Notes: generated by a model from the sequence alone, not told the origin. 64,000 nt of DNA from Limonium bicolor (GCA_023374045.1 CM041777.1:477439594-477503593); one strand, 5' to 3'. Shown: positions 24,801 through 40,923, counted from the stretch's first letter. Program-made: numbers and translations.

Positions 24801-25315
24801 ACCACCACCCACCCTATGTCCTTAAGTGTGCACACCCCCCTATTGAGAACTTCTGCCCAATAGGAGTAGATCATAGTGGCCTCCACTTCATTAGTAGGAG
24901 CTTATATTGTTGCCGGAACGTCGGCTTGGCCTTAAAGGCTCTCACAAGAGGCATAGCCTTAGGATAACCATGATATCAACATCACACAATACTTTCCACC
25001 ACCACCACAAGAGGTTATCCTTAAACACATTTGCAAACCATGAGTAAGATATCATAACCAAGCTTACACAAGCAGTAATTCACACATCAAGCTCACCACT
25101 TGTAAAATAACCTTAATAACATCATAACAATACCATTCAAGCTCCAATAAATCAGAGAATCAATTAATTTCCAAGAAACCACCTTAGGAAGCTCAAATTC
25201 TTATTTTTAGCCAAAATCACTATTCACCAACTTAAACAACTTCCCAAAAGAGTCTCGGCCTAAAAATTTAACCATGATCCAATATCAACAACACAAGTAT
25301 CTCCTTAAAATTTCA

Positions 25316-25882
25316 ACCCGAAAACCCGTCCGTTTTATCCGAACCCGAAACCCGACCGAACCCAAATATTTAAATATAATAAACCCGATTGGGTAAAACC
25401 CGAAATGACCCGAACCCGAAATGACCCGAAAAATTTATAACCCAAACCGACCCGAACCCGAAATGACCCGAAATAATAGTAATTAAAAATTAGCCAAACT
25501 CGAATAACATGAAATAATAGTGATCATAAATTGTCCCAAACCTGAATGACCCAAATAAATATATAAAAAACTTGATTTAAACTTAGTATATCCGAATGAA
25601 ATTCATAGTAGGCATTGTATTAAAAGTTCGACAATCTATATGTTGTATATTCTTATAGAAATTAGGTATATATTTATATTATAATTTTTTTCAAAAATAT
25701 TAACCATGACCCGAAATACCGAAACCCGATTCTATCTGACACATTACAACCCGAACCCGAAATGACCCGAACCCGAATGACCCGAACCCGAAATGACCCG
25801 AAAGTTTAATGACCCGAACGGATATTGACCCGAAAAGATATGACCCAAAACCCGAACGGATAACCCGTTGACAGGCCTAATC
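25316..25882. mobile_element. GACCCGAA-rich insert flanked by a 190 bp direct duplication
   Basis: The insert is made of variants of 'gacccgaacccgaaat'. Its right end, read on the minus strand, starts TAGGCCTGTCAACGGG, typical of hAT-type MITE ends. No matching left end is seen. The host LTR sequence on the left (25117-25315) is repeated on the right (25883-26069), far longer than any transposition duplication, so a later tandem duplication probably removed the left terminus. Confidence 0.5.
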
Positions 25883-27485
25883 ACAATACCATTCAAGCTC
25901 CAATAAATCAGAGAATCAATTAATTTCCAAGAAACCACCTTAGGAAGCTCAAATTCTTATTTTTAGCCAAAATCACTATTCACCAACTTAAACAACTTCC
26001 CAAAAGTCTCGGCCTAAAAATTTAACCATGATCCAATATCAACAACACAAGTATCTCCTAAAAATTTCAGCTCAAGATCAATTCGGAAACCCATTCAAAC
26101 CATTCGGAAAGGCTTAAAGCACATTTTCTCATTTTAGCTTCTTTACCTTGTCTAACCGACTTAAATTTCTCCACTCGACTTGATTTTTCAACCATAACCA
26201 TATATTCACTATTCAAGACTACCCTCAAAATTTTAGCTCAAACCCATGTCGGAAACCTATCCAAACAATTCCTAAAGCTTAAAGCTCATTTTTCTCCATT
26301 TTCAAGATTCTTTAGAGTTTCCTACTTCCAAACATTATTTCGACTTGATTTTCTAGGATAATCACTAACTATTCATCCCTAGTTTACTGTAAAAATTTTA
26401 AGAAAATAGAGATAGTATTCGTAGATAACAAAACAAATGACTTAAGAAAGAAAATAAGCTTAAAGGGTGAAAGTGATGTGCATAGATGTTACCTGTCCTC
26501 TCCTAGCCATTTTGGAGCTTTTCTACCTTGATTATAAGTTGATTGAGCTCAAAATCTCCAAAACCAAGTCGCCCTCCTTGGATTTTGGCTTCCACTCCTT
26601 AAACTTGCCTTTTTCCTTGATTTTAGCTTAATTTCTACCTTAGATTTGTGTTTCCAATGGAGGAGTGTTGTTGCCTATGCTCCAATGGTGTTTTCTAGCT
26701 TAGGAGAAGCAAGGTAGATGAAGATGAATGTCCACCTTGCTCACCTACCATGGCCGACCTCCACCCCCCCTTTTATACTACATTTTTATCCTTATCTTAC
26801 TATTTGTAATTATGACTTCTAGAATTGTCCATAGCCATAGATTTGTTTAGGTGACAAAAACCAATCCTAACCACTCATGCCAAACCGCCATTGAATGGAT
26901 AAGGAGGGGGCAAGTTGATTTTGTAATCATTGGCAAATAGTAAGGAGGTGTGAATAGTAAGGAGGTGTGAATAGTAACCGATATTTTTCTCCTCCTTCCT
27001 TGATATTTTCGGCCCCATCTTAGGCCATGTTTGGCTTGAACTTTTTATGGGAATTAAGACTATATGTGTAGGTATGTTAATACTAGTGTGGGTTATCAGT
27101 TTAAGGAATTTCCTCGGGTCACTTTTGAGTCTCCTTAAGCCCCGTTTTCCCAGAATCACTAAATACTGAAAAATGTAACTAGATTGTCTTATATTGAAAG
27201 AAGAAAGATATGATTGTTTCTTTCCTCAAAACACTCTCAAAAGTATCTAACACACTCCCTAAGGTTGATACCCACTCTCAGTTCCTGAGGAATTCAGTAA
27301 TTTTCAGAATTTCAGAAATCTTGTAAAACTAAGGTTTACCGGGTGATACTCCGGGAACTAAAGTTCCTAATGTTCACCAAGCCCCAAACTAATTATAACC
27401 TTCTCCATCTTTAGAAATTAGGGTTTCCCAAGGTTTACAATCAGATAAGACCTTAATCACAGTTTAAGAAATTTGGGGTATTACA

Positions 27486-28018
27486 TACTATCATTAGAGG
27501 TAATACAACATATCCATTAAAAAATATTAAAGAGTGGAAAAATTAATAGATATTTTTATGTGACATATATATTAATAAATGATCTAATAGAATAAACTAG
27601 CTCTATCCGGAAGAAGCATCTTGAACTAAGGACATTTGGTGTAATAAGAAGAACATCTATGGATGCACGACACTCAGATTTATAAAACAAATGTACAATT
27701 TTAAAAGATAAATAAATGTACATCTTATGACCCTTAATTGAATTTAATCAAAATAGATGCTTTCGACAATAGAAGACGCTTTAGTTAGATTTTAGTTTGT
27801 GAATTTCGGGATGGTGTTTAGATGTTGAAGAACTAGGGTATCTTTTGAACCTTTGGATGAAATTATTTCAGTGTCGAAATAATAGGAAGTGGTCCTATTT
27901 TCGTGACAATAGAAGATGCTAAATCATGAATGTTAATATTCTTCTGTATACATGTATCTTGGTTAGAGTATTATTACCAAGTATATTCCCACCGCAATAA
28001 ATAAGAAAATAGGCAGGG
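27486..28018. other. unassigned AT-rich spacer
   Basis: No open frame of note, no terminal repeats and no recognisable element were found between LTR C and the next MITE. Confidence 0.4.
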
Positions 28019-28028
28019 AAAACGTTAA

Positions 28029-28931
28029 CAGCGTGTCTTGCCTACAACCAACTGTAGCAAATTGGCTACATCCTGGGCGCGCGACTCCTATTTTTTTTTT
28101 TTACTCACGCACGCAGCGTTGTTGTTTTCTTTTCTTTTTTTTTTTTTTTTTATTTTTTATCATAAAAACTTTAAATGGTTGTAACTTTTAATATATAAGT
28201 CCAAAATGGAAAAAAAAATATATCATTGTTCATCTAAATTCAAACTCTTCAAAACAATACCAGTCATGGATATATTTGACAACTTTTAAAAAATTATTTT
28301 TACATGTATGGAGCACAGAACGTAAAAGAAAACGTGTACATATTGTCATACAAACCTGTACAAATGTTCACTAAAACATGTACATCCTCACGTAAAAACA
28401 TGTACATCCTCGCATTAAAAACATATAGATAGTCATATAAACCTGTACGAATAATTAAATTGTACATCCTTAAATTAAAACCTGTACATATAAGGAAGAA
28501 CACTTGTACAGACGGTCATACAAACATGTACAGATGTTCATTAAAACATATACATTCTCATAATTGAACATGTACATTCTCACATTTGAACATGTACATC
28601 GTCACATTTAAAACTGTACAAATGTTCACTAAAACATGTATATCATCAATTTAGTGTATCATCGTATACATGTAAAAATATATTTTTTTTAAAAAAAGTT
28701 GTCAAAACATATCCATGACTGGTCTTGTTTTTAAGAGCTTGAATTTAGGTGAACAATGATATAATTTTTTTTCATTTTAAACTTATATATTAAAAGTTAT
28801 AACAATTCAAAGTTTTATGATAAAATAAAAAAAATATTTTTTTAAAAAAAGGAAAACTAAAGTTCCTAGACATAAGTATCGCGCGGGAAAGAAAAAAAAA
28901 CAAGTGCTCCTCCCTGGCGGTTGTAGGTAAA
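28029..28931. mobile_element. foldback MULE-like MITE (0.9 kb)
   Basis: Flanked by the 9 bp direct repeat AAACGTTAA (28020-28028 and 28932-28940), the size produced by Mutator-type transposition. Near both ends lies TTGCCTACAACC or its complement GGTTGTAGGTA. Arms of about 165 bp (28148-28312 and 28660-28830) are inverted copies sharing 'gtcatggatatatttgacaa' with small differences. The loop (28313-28660) is a minisatellite around 'aaaacatgtacatcctcac'. It has no coding capacity. Confidence 0.7.
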
Positions 28932-28967
28932 AAACGTTAAACGAAAAGTGTAATAACACTTCTATTA

Positions 28968-29656
28968 GGCACTGTTTGTTTAAAGGGGAAAGAGAGGGGA
29001 AGGGAAGGGAAAATCAACAATCGGTCCCTTTTACATGTTTGTATTGTCCAGAAATGAAATTGGGAAGGGAATTAATTCCTCCTCGCGGAACACGAGCATG
29101 TGTTGCTCCATTCCCCTCCCACACCTTACGGGAATGCTGCATATTTAACATAGTACACTAATCATCATAGTCATGCTTTTCTTTTTTATTTTATGTAATA
29201 TTACTTATGTAGATTAATTACAACAATATATGAGTGCAGTATATGTATAACATATTAAGCTATTTTTTTATTTTCACTTTCATAAAAATAGTAAAATAGA
29301 CATAAACAGTAATGTGATATTCTGTTAATTAAAAATATTTATGTAGTATAATGTGAAATATGTTTATTAACAAGTGAGAATATTTTAGGAGTATCTAATA
29401 AATTAAAATTATTTTTTACTGTATCGAAAAACTTTTTTAAAAGTTGTGGTATTTTGTGAATTAATAAATTTTTATTGGTATTTTGTGATTTTTTCACAAA
29501 TAATTGAATAAAACAAACACGTTATTTTTATTTCAAAACTAAATCATTCCCGTATTTATTCCTATACATAACTAAATAACATACATGTTTTCCCATTCCC
29601 TTTCCCATTCTCCTCGTTTTCCCATTCCCGTTTCCTTGTCCTATCCAAACGGTGCC
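28968..29656. mobile_element. Tourist-like (PIF/Harbinger) MITE
   Basis: Left end GGCACTGTTTGTTT (28968) and right end ATCCAAACGGTGCC (29656) form imperfect terminal inverted repeats. Flanking trinucleotides are TTA (28965-28967) and TTG (29657-29659), compatible with a decayed TTA target duplication. The inside is AT-rich with subterminal purine or pyrimidine runs ('gggaagggaaggg' and 'ttcccattccc'). Confidence 0.5.
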
Positions 29657-31257
29657 TTGCTCGCGTCTTTTTGCTGCCCATTTCTTCTTCCCTTTTCTTT
29701 CTAGTTTGCGAGTCTGCTGTCCTGAGAGCTGAGACCAGAAGTCCGCTATTGAGTCCTGTCACTCGACCAACAGCCTTTTTTTTCCTGTTAACTGGCTCAA
29801 CCCTCACCCTTTCTCGACTTTCTTTCTGCCGTCTGCCGTCTGCCCCTTCCATTTTTTTCTATCCATCTGTTGTTCGGGCCAATTTTTGACGTCGATGCTT
29901 TATGCTTCATTATTGCGCTTTTCTATCCAAAATTCTCGTTTGGTGGATTGTACAATTTCACGAACTGGCATCCGATGCCCTAGTCCTTCCACCATAACCA
30001 ATTTTTAGAATATTAGGTTTTGTTTGGTCCAACTTGGTAGTTTCTTTTCTTGAATGCATGTGAAGTGCTCACTAAAATGTCAAAAGCAGGGATTGGTTTC
30101 ATTTTCTCGACCGTGAGAATGAGGAGCCCATAACCAGACAAAATCGATGAAAAGGACTGTGATCATTTATTGCGCCTATGTTAAGTTAATCTCCAACTTA
30201 ACAACCTAAAAATTCTGAAGTGATCCCGCACTGGCAGTCGCGATCTAGCCCTTCGCTTCTTGAAACTTCTGTTCCTTATGGGTGTGGGGTTGGGGTCGAT
30301 CCATAGTGTTCTGCTTCTGCATTGCTCAGATGTAATGTAAGGCCCTGCATGTGTAGACCTGGTGGAGTAAGTGCTCTTCGCTTTTGATTGTTGTTGGAAA
30401 TGCAACAGCATCTGGATAAGGAGAAAGGCACAGAATCATTTTATTCCGAGTTTTTGTCACCACCCGTGATACCTGAAATGTTGATCATATCAGATTGCTG
30501 ACGTACCTGCAAATTGAAAGGCTTTTCCACCTGCAATTGTTTTATGCCTTCCACTAGACCTCTTTGTGGGGTCTTTGCTCACATCATTTCTGAGAATCTG
30601 TTCACCTTGTGCTCTTAAAGTACATATTTTGGCTAGGTTTCGTTCTATGATTTACCAAAGTGGAATCTATTCCATTCACGGCCTCAACATGAGCGTGAAG
30701 ATGCTTCTCTAGACGGGACAGGTAACACTTATCCAAAATTAATTAGTAACGAATAATCATTTAGTTTATCTGTTTTCAAAGAAGTCTTTTAAATAAGCAC
30801 TCTAGATCTTTGTGATTAACTTAAACGTTCGTGGCTTTGAGTTCTCTACCAGTTCAATGCCACCCATCTTCAAGTAGATTTGATGATATTGATCGCCTCC
30901 AATTTCGCTTCTTTATTAACTCTAATGTATAGGCTGATCTTATGGTCTAGAACACTAGACAATTTTAGTGGAAAGTTTCTTGCTGATTTCCCATGTGGTT
31001 TTCATTATGAAAGCTGATAAAATGGATTGCCCACTTATTAACAGTAGCTATCAAGGCATTAAAAAAAAACTTCCTGTTGAAGCTGACCAAACTAAAATTA
31101 GTCCATGTCAGATGCCATCCCTGTGAATGAACCAATTAGTGGAAACATGGCCACGACTTCCTTAATATACATATTATAAATATTATTCTCTGTCCCTCTC
31201 TCCATCTCACGCTGGTGCACACCGAGAGACTTATCTGGCCACTTTCCATCTAGCACC
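29657..31257. other. upstream region of the SCPL gene
   Basis: Non-coding with no transposon ends recognised. It has a pyrimidine-rich stretch (29657-29880) and otherwise ordinary complexity. It probably includes distal promoter sequence of the carboxypeptidase gene. Small open frames here (29671-29889, 30181-30411) show no domains. Confidence 0.4.
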
Positions 31258-31268
31258 CTCTATATAAG
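31258..31268 (+). promoter_or_regulatory. TATA box of the SCPL gene
   Basis: CTCTATATAAG lies 47 bp before the ATG at 31315, the right distance for a plant core promoter with a short 5' UTR starting about 31290. Confidence 0.6.
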
Positions 31269-31314
31269 TCAATTGATGTACTTCATTACTCTTCAGTATG
31301 TTTTCTTGTGAACT

Positions 31315-35165
<3,851 letters not shown>

Positions 35166-35486
35166 TCGGAATCCAGATTCTTTAGTTGATCAACCGGCAA
35201 TGGATATTAATTAACATGAAATTTAGAAGCGCCCTGGACACCTGTGCCACCGTGAAGGTGGCTAAAGTATATCCTGCAAAGTTCTGACCTCTGTATGCTT
35301 TATCGTGTATTTGAGAAGTTCGCTCGACAGATAGCTGAGTAATGATTAAATAATGGTGTCTTATGGACGCTTCTATTAATTGTTTCACTAAGAAACGAAA
35401 CGAGGTGATCACCTATAGTAGATATATTTTGGTGAAATAATACTTGTTTGACGCCATTCATGGGCCTATGTTTTAAGGGTCAGCGA
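35166..35486 (+). other. 3' UTR and flank of the SCPL gene
   Basis: About 320 bp between the stop codon and the LINE target duplication. No canonical AATAAA is visible; near matches are 'attaaataatgg' (35347) and 'gaaataata' (35435). No other feature is visible. Confidence 0.4.
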
Positions 35487-35542
35487 GGTCAGTTAATATT
35501 TCTGACTTGAAGGTTCTGGTTAATATTTCGGACTAGAAGGTT
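35487..35542. repeat. LINE target-site duplication, left copy
   Basis: 56 bp that reappear at 40391-40446 with one mismatch (gacttgAagg versus gacttgCagg). The unit itself contains two related halves beginning 'gttaatattt'. Confidence 0.85.
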
Positions 35543-35823
35543 TTTTTTTTTTGAATAAACCTTCTACTTCCATTACTAATAAGAGTCACATTACACACAG
35601 AGTTCCTTGTCCAAATTACAAGCACTGACTATGCGATAAGGCAATTGATTCCCTTCCCACACCTTTACATCAACTAATAGAGTAGGAAAATTAAAATACC
35701 CATTAGAGTTATTACATATATAACTATCAAGGAGTTACAAAGGTTTCTCAAAAATCCTTCCTTCTCTTATCTCTGGCAAAAGATCATTATCATCACCAAA
35801 CATGATTGTGAAGTAATCATCCT

Positions 35824-36490
35824 TCAAGTTGTCGAAGCAGATACTATGGTTACCCCCTTTAATAGCGAGTTCCACAGCATAAGGGTTGCTTTGATAACTG
35901 CAAACTGCACTTTACAAGTGCTTGTCATCTTCTTGTTATAAGCTAGAAAAAGAGTGCCTTCCTCATTCCTGAATAAACCACCAATCTGGAAAGGGAGGTT
36001 CTTCGTGAACACCTCAAATGAGACAGAAATGAATCCAGGAGGAGGGGGATTCCACTTAATCGATGTTTCCACATTCGGCTGTAAATTGTAATTAATGTGG
36101 CTTTGAAAGCCTCAATATAAGCTAGATTCTTCTCTACAACAGTCCACCAGGCCAGGGAATCGTCATGCCTGCATCTATTTCTAGCATCATAAATAGCCCA
36201 CATGTTATTAATAACTGAGGACAGCTTAATTCTCCCCATTGGTTTGCTTGCTCAATAAACCAATCTATAATAGCACCACCTTCTGCTTTTGGAACCGTCT
36301 GAATGTTAACAAGAGCCCCAAATATCAGTAACATAGCAACATTTGAAGAAACAGTGAGCATGAGTATCTTTCTTTCCACAAAAGTAACATATGTATTTCC
36401 ACCAATTCTGTTACCAATATTACCTTGGCAGGGAGTAATGCCATTCAAGAATTTCCAAATCAGCAATCTTGCCCGAGGGGGAGTCAAGTT
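35824..36490 (-). pseudogene. LINE ORF2: zf-RVT zinc knuckle and RNase H-like end
   Basis: One minus-strand frame at about 36310-36396 reads CYFCGKKDTHAHCFFKCCYV, the zf-RVT pattern C-x2-C-x7-H-x3-C. The upstream part PRARLLIWKFLNGITPCQGN lies in another frame. After a break, KWNPPPPGFISVSF (36010-36055) and GGLFRNEEGTLFLAYNKK resemble the start of the RNase H domain found at the end of plant L1 ORF2. The C-terminal catalytic part is not clear. Confidence 0.7.
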
Positions 36491-36559
36491 GTTATCGAGT
36501 CTCTTACTGATGTTGGAAAAAGTACTAGGTAAAGAGGATTGACTCTTTGGTATTTTGAA

Positions 36560-38760
36560 TCAGATTGAAACCAGACTTGACAGAATAGGAGTTGTCTTTA
36601 GTATAGTGCCAAACCCACTGGTCATTCTTAGAAGGGAATAAGGGTAAGAGTTTATAAAAGCACTTTCTGAGGAGCTTAGGTGTTGATTAAGTTTTTGAAT
36701 ATTCCAAGTACCAAGGACTGGATTAATAAAATCCGCAACCATACTAGTAGGAGAAGTAGGGGACTGATTTTGGGAATTTATATGGAAAGCTCCAGATCTA
36801 GGAACCCAAGGGAAGTTCCAGAAGGGAGTAGAAATCCCATTTCCTATTTGCTTCCTTATACCCATATTGAGGAGACTGATATTAGGATGCAAGGATTTCC
36901 AAATCTGACTAGCGTTCAAGGGAAGAGAGGCGCATCTGTGACACTGCAATTGGGGAAGTATCGGGCTTTTAGAGTCTTAGCCATCAAAGAATCTGGAAAT
37001 GAAAGAATTCTCCAAAGCTGCTTCGTGAGTAAGGCTTTATTGAACTCTTCCACATTCCTAAAACCTAAACCACCATCGTCAATTTTTTACATACCTTACT
37101 CCACTTCATCCAATACATTGGCTTGGAAGATTTTGTACCCCCCCACCAAAAACTTGAAATAAGGGAATTTATTTTGGCAACAACTGTGTTTGGGAGAAGG
37201 AAGAGTGCCATAGAGTAGCAAGGAATGGCTTGTAGAACACTACTCACCATAAAGATCTAGCAGCCTGTGACATAGGTCTACTCCAAGAAACTCTCTTTTG
37301 GATAGCATTCACTAAGTATTCAAAAACTTGTGATTTGTTCCTACCAATCTTCAACGGTAGACCAAGGTATTTAGAAAATTGAGGAACTTCAGGAACTCCA
37401 AAGACTTTGGTGATGGGGGCTTTTTGTGGAGTTCCTAGCTTTTTGCTAAACACTAATTCAGATTTTGCAAGGTTTATGTGGTGACCAGAAGCTAAGAGGA
37501 ATTTCTTTAATGTGTTGCTAAGGAAGGAAGCATTCTTTTCTGAGGCAACTCCTACCAAAAGATGACATCATCAAAAGCCAGGTGAGAGATAGATGGACTG
37601 TTAAAATTTAACTTGATACCTTTGTACTTCCCAGCAAGGTCAGACTTATTAAGAAAACTGGATAGAGCTTCTTGGACTAAAATGAACAGAAAAGGAGACA
37701 AAGGGTCGCCCTGTCTAATGCCCCTGGTTTGATTAAAGAATTCCCCTGGGGAACCATTAATCAAGATAGCACATCGCGCAGAAGTAATGCAGTTCATAAC
37801 TGGAGTTAACCAGTTGGAAGGAAAACCCATCGCACTAAGGACTTATAAATAAAACCCCATTCCAAACGATCATAGGCTTTACTAAGATCTGTTTTTAAGG
37901 CAAAGAAACCTCTTTTAGTGGCTCGGCTTTTATCTAAGAAATGATGGAGTTCTCCTGCTAGAATGATATTATCTGAAATCAACCGACCCTTCACAAAGCC
38001 GGATTGATTATCAGAAATAAGAGAATGAAGCATAGGTTGGATTCTTGTGGCTAGGATTTTGGAAATTATTTTGTAAGTGAAGTTGCAGAGAGCTATGGGT
38101 CTAAAGTTCTCATATTCACAGCACCTTTTATTTTGGGGATGAGGGTAATATAGTAGTCATTTAGGTGCTCAGGAAGGCAATCTCCTCTTAACACATCTAG
38201 AACCGTGGAAGTTACATGAGAGCCCACAATATCCCAAAAGGTTTTAAAAAACTTACCATTAAAGCCATCTAGACCAGGAGATTTGTCAGTTCCCAATTGT
38301 TTGACTGCTTCAACCACTTCAAGAGCAGAATAAGGAGAATTGAGATCTTGGATGAGAGAGGGGATAAGCTTGTTCCTCACTGCTTCCTCAAAGCAAGGAT
38401 CTATCCCCGGGCAGGTAGAGGAGAACAACTTCTGGAAATATGATCTCGAGATTTTTTCAATATGAGGCCAAGTATAACACATGTCATTCTTCTCATTCAT
38501 CAGCCCGAAGATATCATTGGCTTTCTTAGAGTAAGAAGCTTTTGCATGAAAAAACCTTGTATTTCTATCACCTTCTTTGAGCCAAGAGACCCTAGATCTT
38601 TGCTTCCACCAAATTTTTTCTTTCATGGCAAGGAGTTCTATCTCAAAGATAAGTCTCTTTCGATTGGTGTCAGCACCTAGAGTCATGGGGCCTTTAGTAT
38701 AGCCTGCTAGTTCTTTTCTTTTCACAGCAATCTTCCATTTAATCTTCTTGATGGACCATC
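36560..38760 (-). pseudogene. LINE ORF2: reverse transcriptase and connection region
   Basis: Minus-strand segments in several frames: LIPKIKGAV and (after a frameshift near 38100) FRPIALCNFTYKIISKILAT; SGFVKGRLISDNIILAGEL; FFALKTDLSKAYDRLEWGF; then after a frameshift near 37825 GIRQGDPLSPFLFILVQEAL; then ISHLAFDDVIFW. The catalytic box is normally F-A-D-D; here the Ala codon is missing. Further on KYLGLPLKIGRNKSQ, AIPCYSMALFLLP and ISSFWWGG are typical of the region between RT and the zinc knuckle. Each part is clear, but the whole cannot be translated. Confidence 0.85.
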
Positions 38761-39611
38761 CTTTCCAACTAGCAAGTTTCTTAGCACATTCCGATAATTT
38801 CTGATTAAAATTGAGATGATCCTTACCCCACACCTCCAGAACAATAGACTTACATTTCTCTTCCAGACACCATCCATTATTAAATCTGAAAATTCTATCA
38901 GGAACTTTATAAATACTAAAGAACCTGATAAGGATTGGGCAATGATCGGAGTTCTCCCGAGGGAGATGTTCCACTGATATATTAGGAAAAGCTTTCAAAC
39001 CCAGGGCACAACTAAAAGTTCTATCCAATCTGCTAGTAGAATTCTTCTCGTCCAACTGACAGTTAGTATAAGTACTCTCCTCCCCAAAAAAACCCACGTC
39101 ATGGAGCTTACAGTGTTCAATAGCCTGCCTGAAAGGAATCATCTGATTCTCATGTCTACTCTTCCCCCCTGTTTTCTCAAAATTAAACAGAATTTGATTG
39201 AAGTCACCCGCTACTATCCAAGGAAGAACAACATTAGCTCTCAGAATTCTCAAAAGCTTCCAAGATAAATGTTTTAGTTTCCAGTCTGACCAACCATAAA
39301 ATCCAGTAAAGAGGAAAGGGACACTACCCTCAAAAGTAATCTCCACGGACATATGATGATGATGAATTCACTTGTTTAATAGCAGTTCCATCTTTCCACA
39401 TAATAGCCAACCCACCGCTCTTACCATTACTACTTACTGCCACGCCCGAATATCCACCAAATTTTTCAAAGAAAGGACTCATAGCTTCCTTTGATTTGTG
39501 AGTCTCCATCAGGAAGATAACATCTGGTCTGTGTCTCTTAATTAACCTCTTAATCCAAAAAACTGAACTAGGCTTACCCAAGCCTCTGCAATTAAAAGAA
39601 ATGGTACTCAT
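38761..39611 (-). pseudogene. LINE ORF2: AP-like endonuclease
   Basis: Starts MSTISFNCRGLGKPSSVFWI at 39611. Visible endonuclease motifs are FNCRGLG, PDVIFLMETHKSKE, WIVAGDFNQIL, STYTNCQLDE, SRLDRTF and SDHCPILIRF. The frame shifts once near 39350 (after SSSSYV). The endonuclease nicks target DNA to prime reverse transcription in the family; this copy is inactive because of the frameshift. Confidence 0.85.
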
Positions 39612-40390
39612 TTAATTGACTACTCACCTTAAGAACAGCTTAAAACAGGAGCCTCTTACTTTGTAAAAACCTCGGAATACCAGAATTGATCCAACCAAAT
39701 TCACCACCAGAATTGATCCAACCAAATTAACAGAGGGCCAACACCAATCGTTCTGAGAAACTAGAAGAGTAATCTGCATAGAACCACAAGCTGTAACTAG
39801 CTGAAGAAGAGTACCCAGACGCGATCAAAACCTTCACCCCAAGAATAAGATAATAGCCTAAATCTGGGAAGGGGTTCACGCAACCCACCGATACAAGGAA
39901 AAAATCTCTCCTCAACCAGACTGAAATGCGAGCCAAGAACTCACAATTGCATTCCAGCAGCCTTAAATCAAAAGGAACCCTACTAAACTGCTGCAAAGAC
40001 ACCACAAAAACTGAAACCCCCAAATCTATGAAATCACATTCAAATTAGGTCGAAGCTGACGACCTCAATCAGGAAGATACTGATGATAACTCACACCAAG
40101 CAAGATATCGAGAGAAAATGGAATGATACTGATGGTAACTCACACCAAACTCAGACTACACAGCTCGCACCATCCTGGAGCTAACACTGAAGATCTGGGC
40201 TCTGCTCAGGAAACCTACTCAACCGAGAAGGAAGACTGACAAAAGAAAATCGCTCCTGAAGACTTGAACTTTGCCTACCAGGGAAGGATAGAACTGACCT
40301 CCTGCGAGAAACTCCTAAATCGCCTCCTGCAAGCACGATAACTTTCCAATCGCCTCCTACGAGCACGATAACTTTCCAAGCGAGCGCCTT
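39612..40390 (-). other. LINE 5' region (probable 5' UTR)
   Basis: No ORF1-like coding sequence. Two near repeats of 'atactgatgataactcacac' and 'atactgatggtaactcacac' lie at 40077 and 40128. It could hold an internal promoter of the LINE. Confidence 0.4.
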
Positions 40391-40446
40391 GGTCAGTTAA
40401 TATTTCTGACTTGCAGGTTCTGGTTAATATTTCGGACTAGAAGGTT
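40391..40446. repeat. LINE target-site duplication, right copy
   Basis: Matches 35487-35542 except for one base. It marks the 5' end of the LINE. Confidence 0.85.
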
Positions 40447-40586
40447 CTGGTTGCAAGATGTACTGCAAGTGTAGTAGTCTTGCCTTTCCCTGTTTCAAAA
40501 ATCAGTACGCTTGTTTTCATCCATGTGCTAAAATGAGCTTTTCAGTTTTAGGCTGAGAGTAAAATCTATCCTTCAGATTGAAACTA

Positions 40587-40819
40587 CTCCCTCCGTCCCG
40601 CTTTGGCTGTCTCCTTTACTATTTGAACATGTCGTTTGACTTCAATATTTAACATATAAGATAACATAATTTTATAAATCTAAGTTTTACAATAGATAGT
40701 TTATATGAAAAACTATATGTCGTAGAAATTTATTTTATAAAATTATTTTATCTTACATGTTTAAAAGTGGAAAAACGTGTTAAAAAGCAAACAAGACACT
40801 CAAACTGGGACGGAGGTAG
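40587..40819. mobile_element. Stowaway MITE (233 bp), TSD TA
   Basis: Begins CTCCCTCCGTCCC and ends GGGACGGAGGTAG, the standard Stowaway (Tc1/mariner) terminal repeats, with TA at 40585-40586 and 40820-40821. It is non-coding. Confidence 0.9.
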
Positions 40820-40923
40820 TAGTTTTTATTGGGCTAGTTCTCATTTAGCCTAAAAAAGGAACTGCGGTGTTGTATAAAGAACTCATTTTTGGGCCTATTT
40901 TATTCACTCTATGTTATCATATA

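Larger units (their letters stand above)
23831..27485. mobile_element. LTR C (3.65 kb), same terminal type
   Basis: Starts TGTAACGCCCC (23831) and ends GGGGTATTACA (27485). Flanking 5-mers TATAC (left) and TACTA (right) do not match, so there is no clean target duplication. The element may be rearranged or recombined with another copy. The interior is non-coding: a 29 bp minisatellite at 24640-24800, and a 190 bp direct duplication around a foreign insert at 25316-25882. Confidence 0.65.
35543..40390 (-). mobile_element. L1-type non-LTR retrotransposon (LINE)
   Basis: About 4.85 kb on the minus strand, bounded by a 56 bp target duplication, with its A tail as a T-run next to the left copy. 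The single recognisable ORF2 starts at 39611 and spans endonuclease, reverse transcriptase, zinc knuckle and RNase H-like segments in the order of plant L1 elements. Only about 780 bp lie 5' of ORF2 (39612-40390), with no gag-like ORF1, so the element either lacks ORF1 or is 5' truncated. At least six frame breaks make it dead. Confidence 0.85.
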
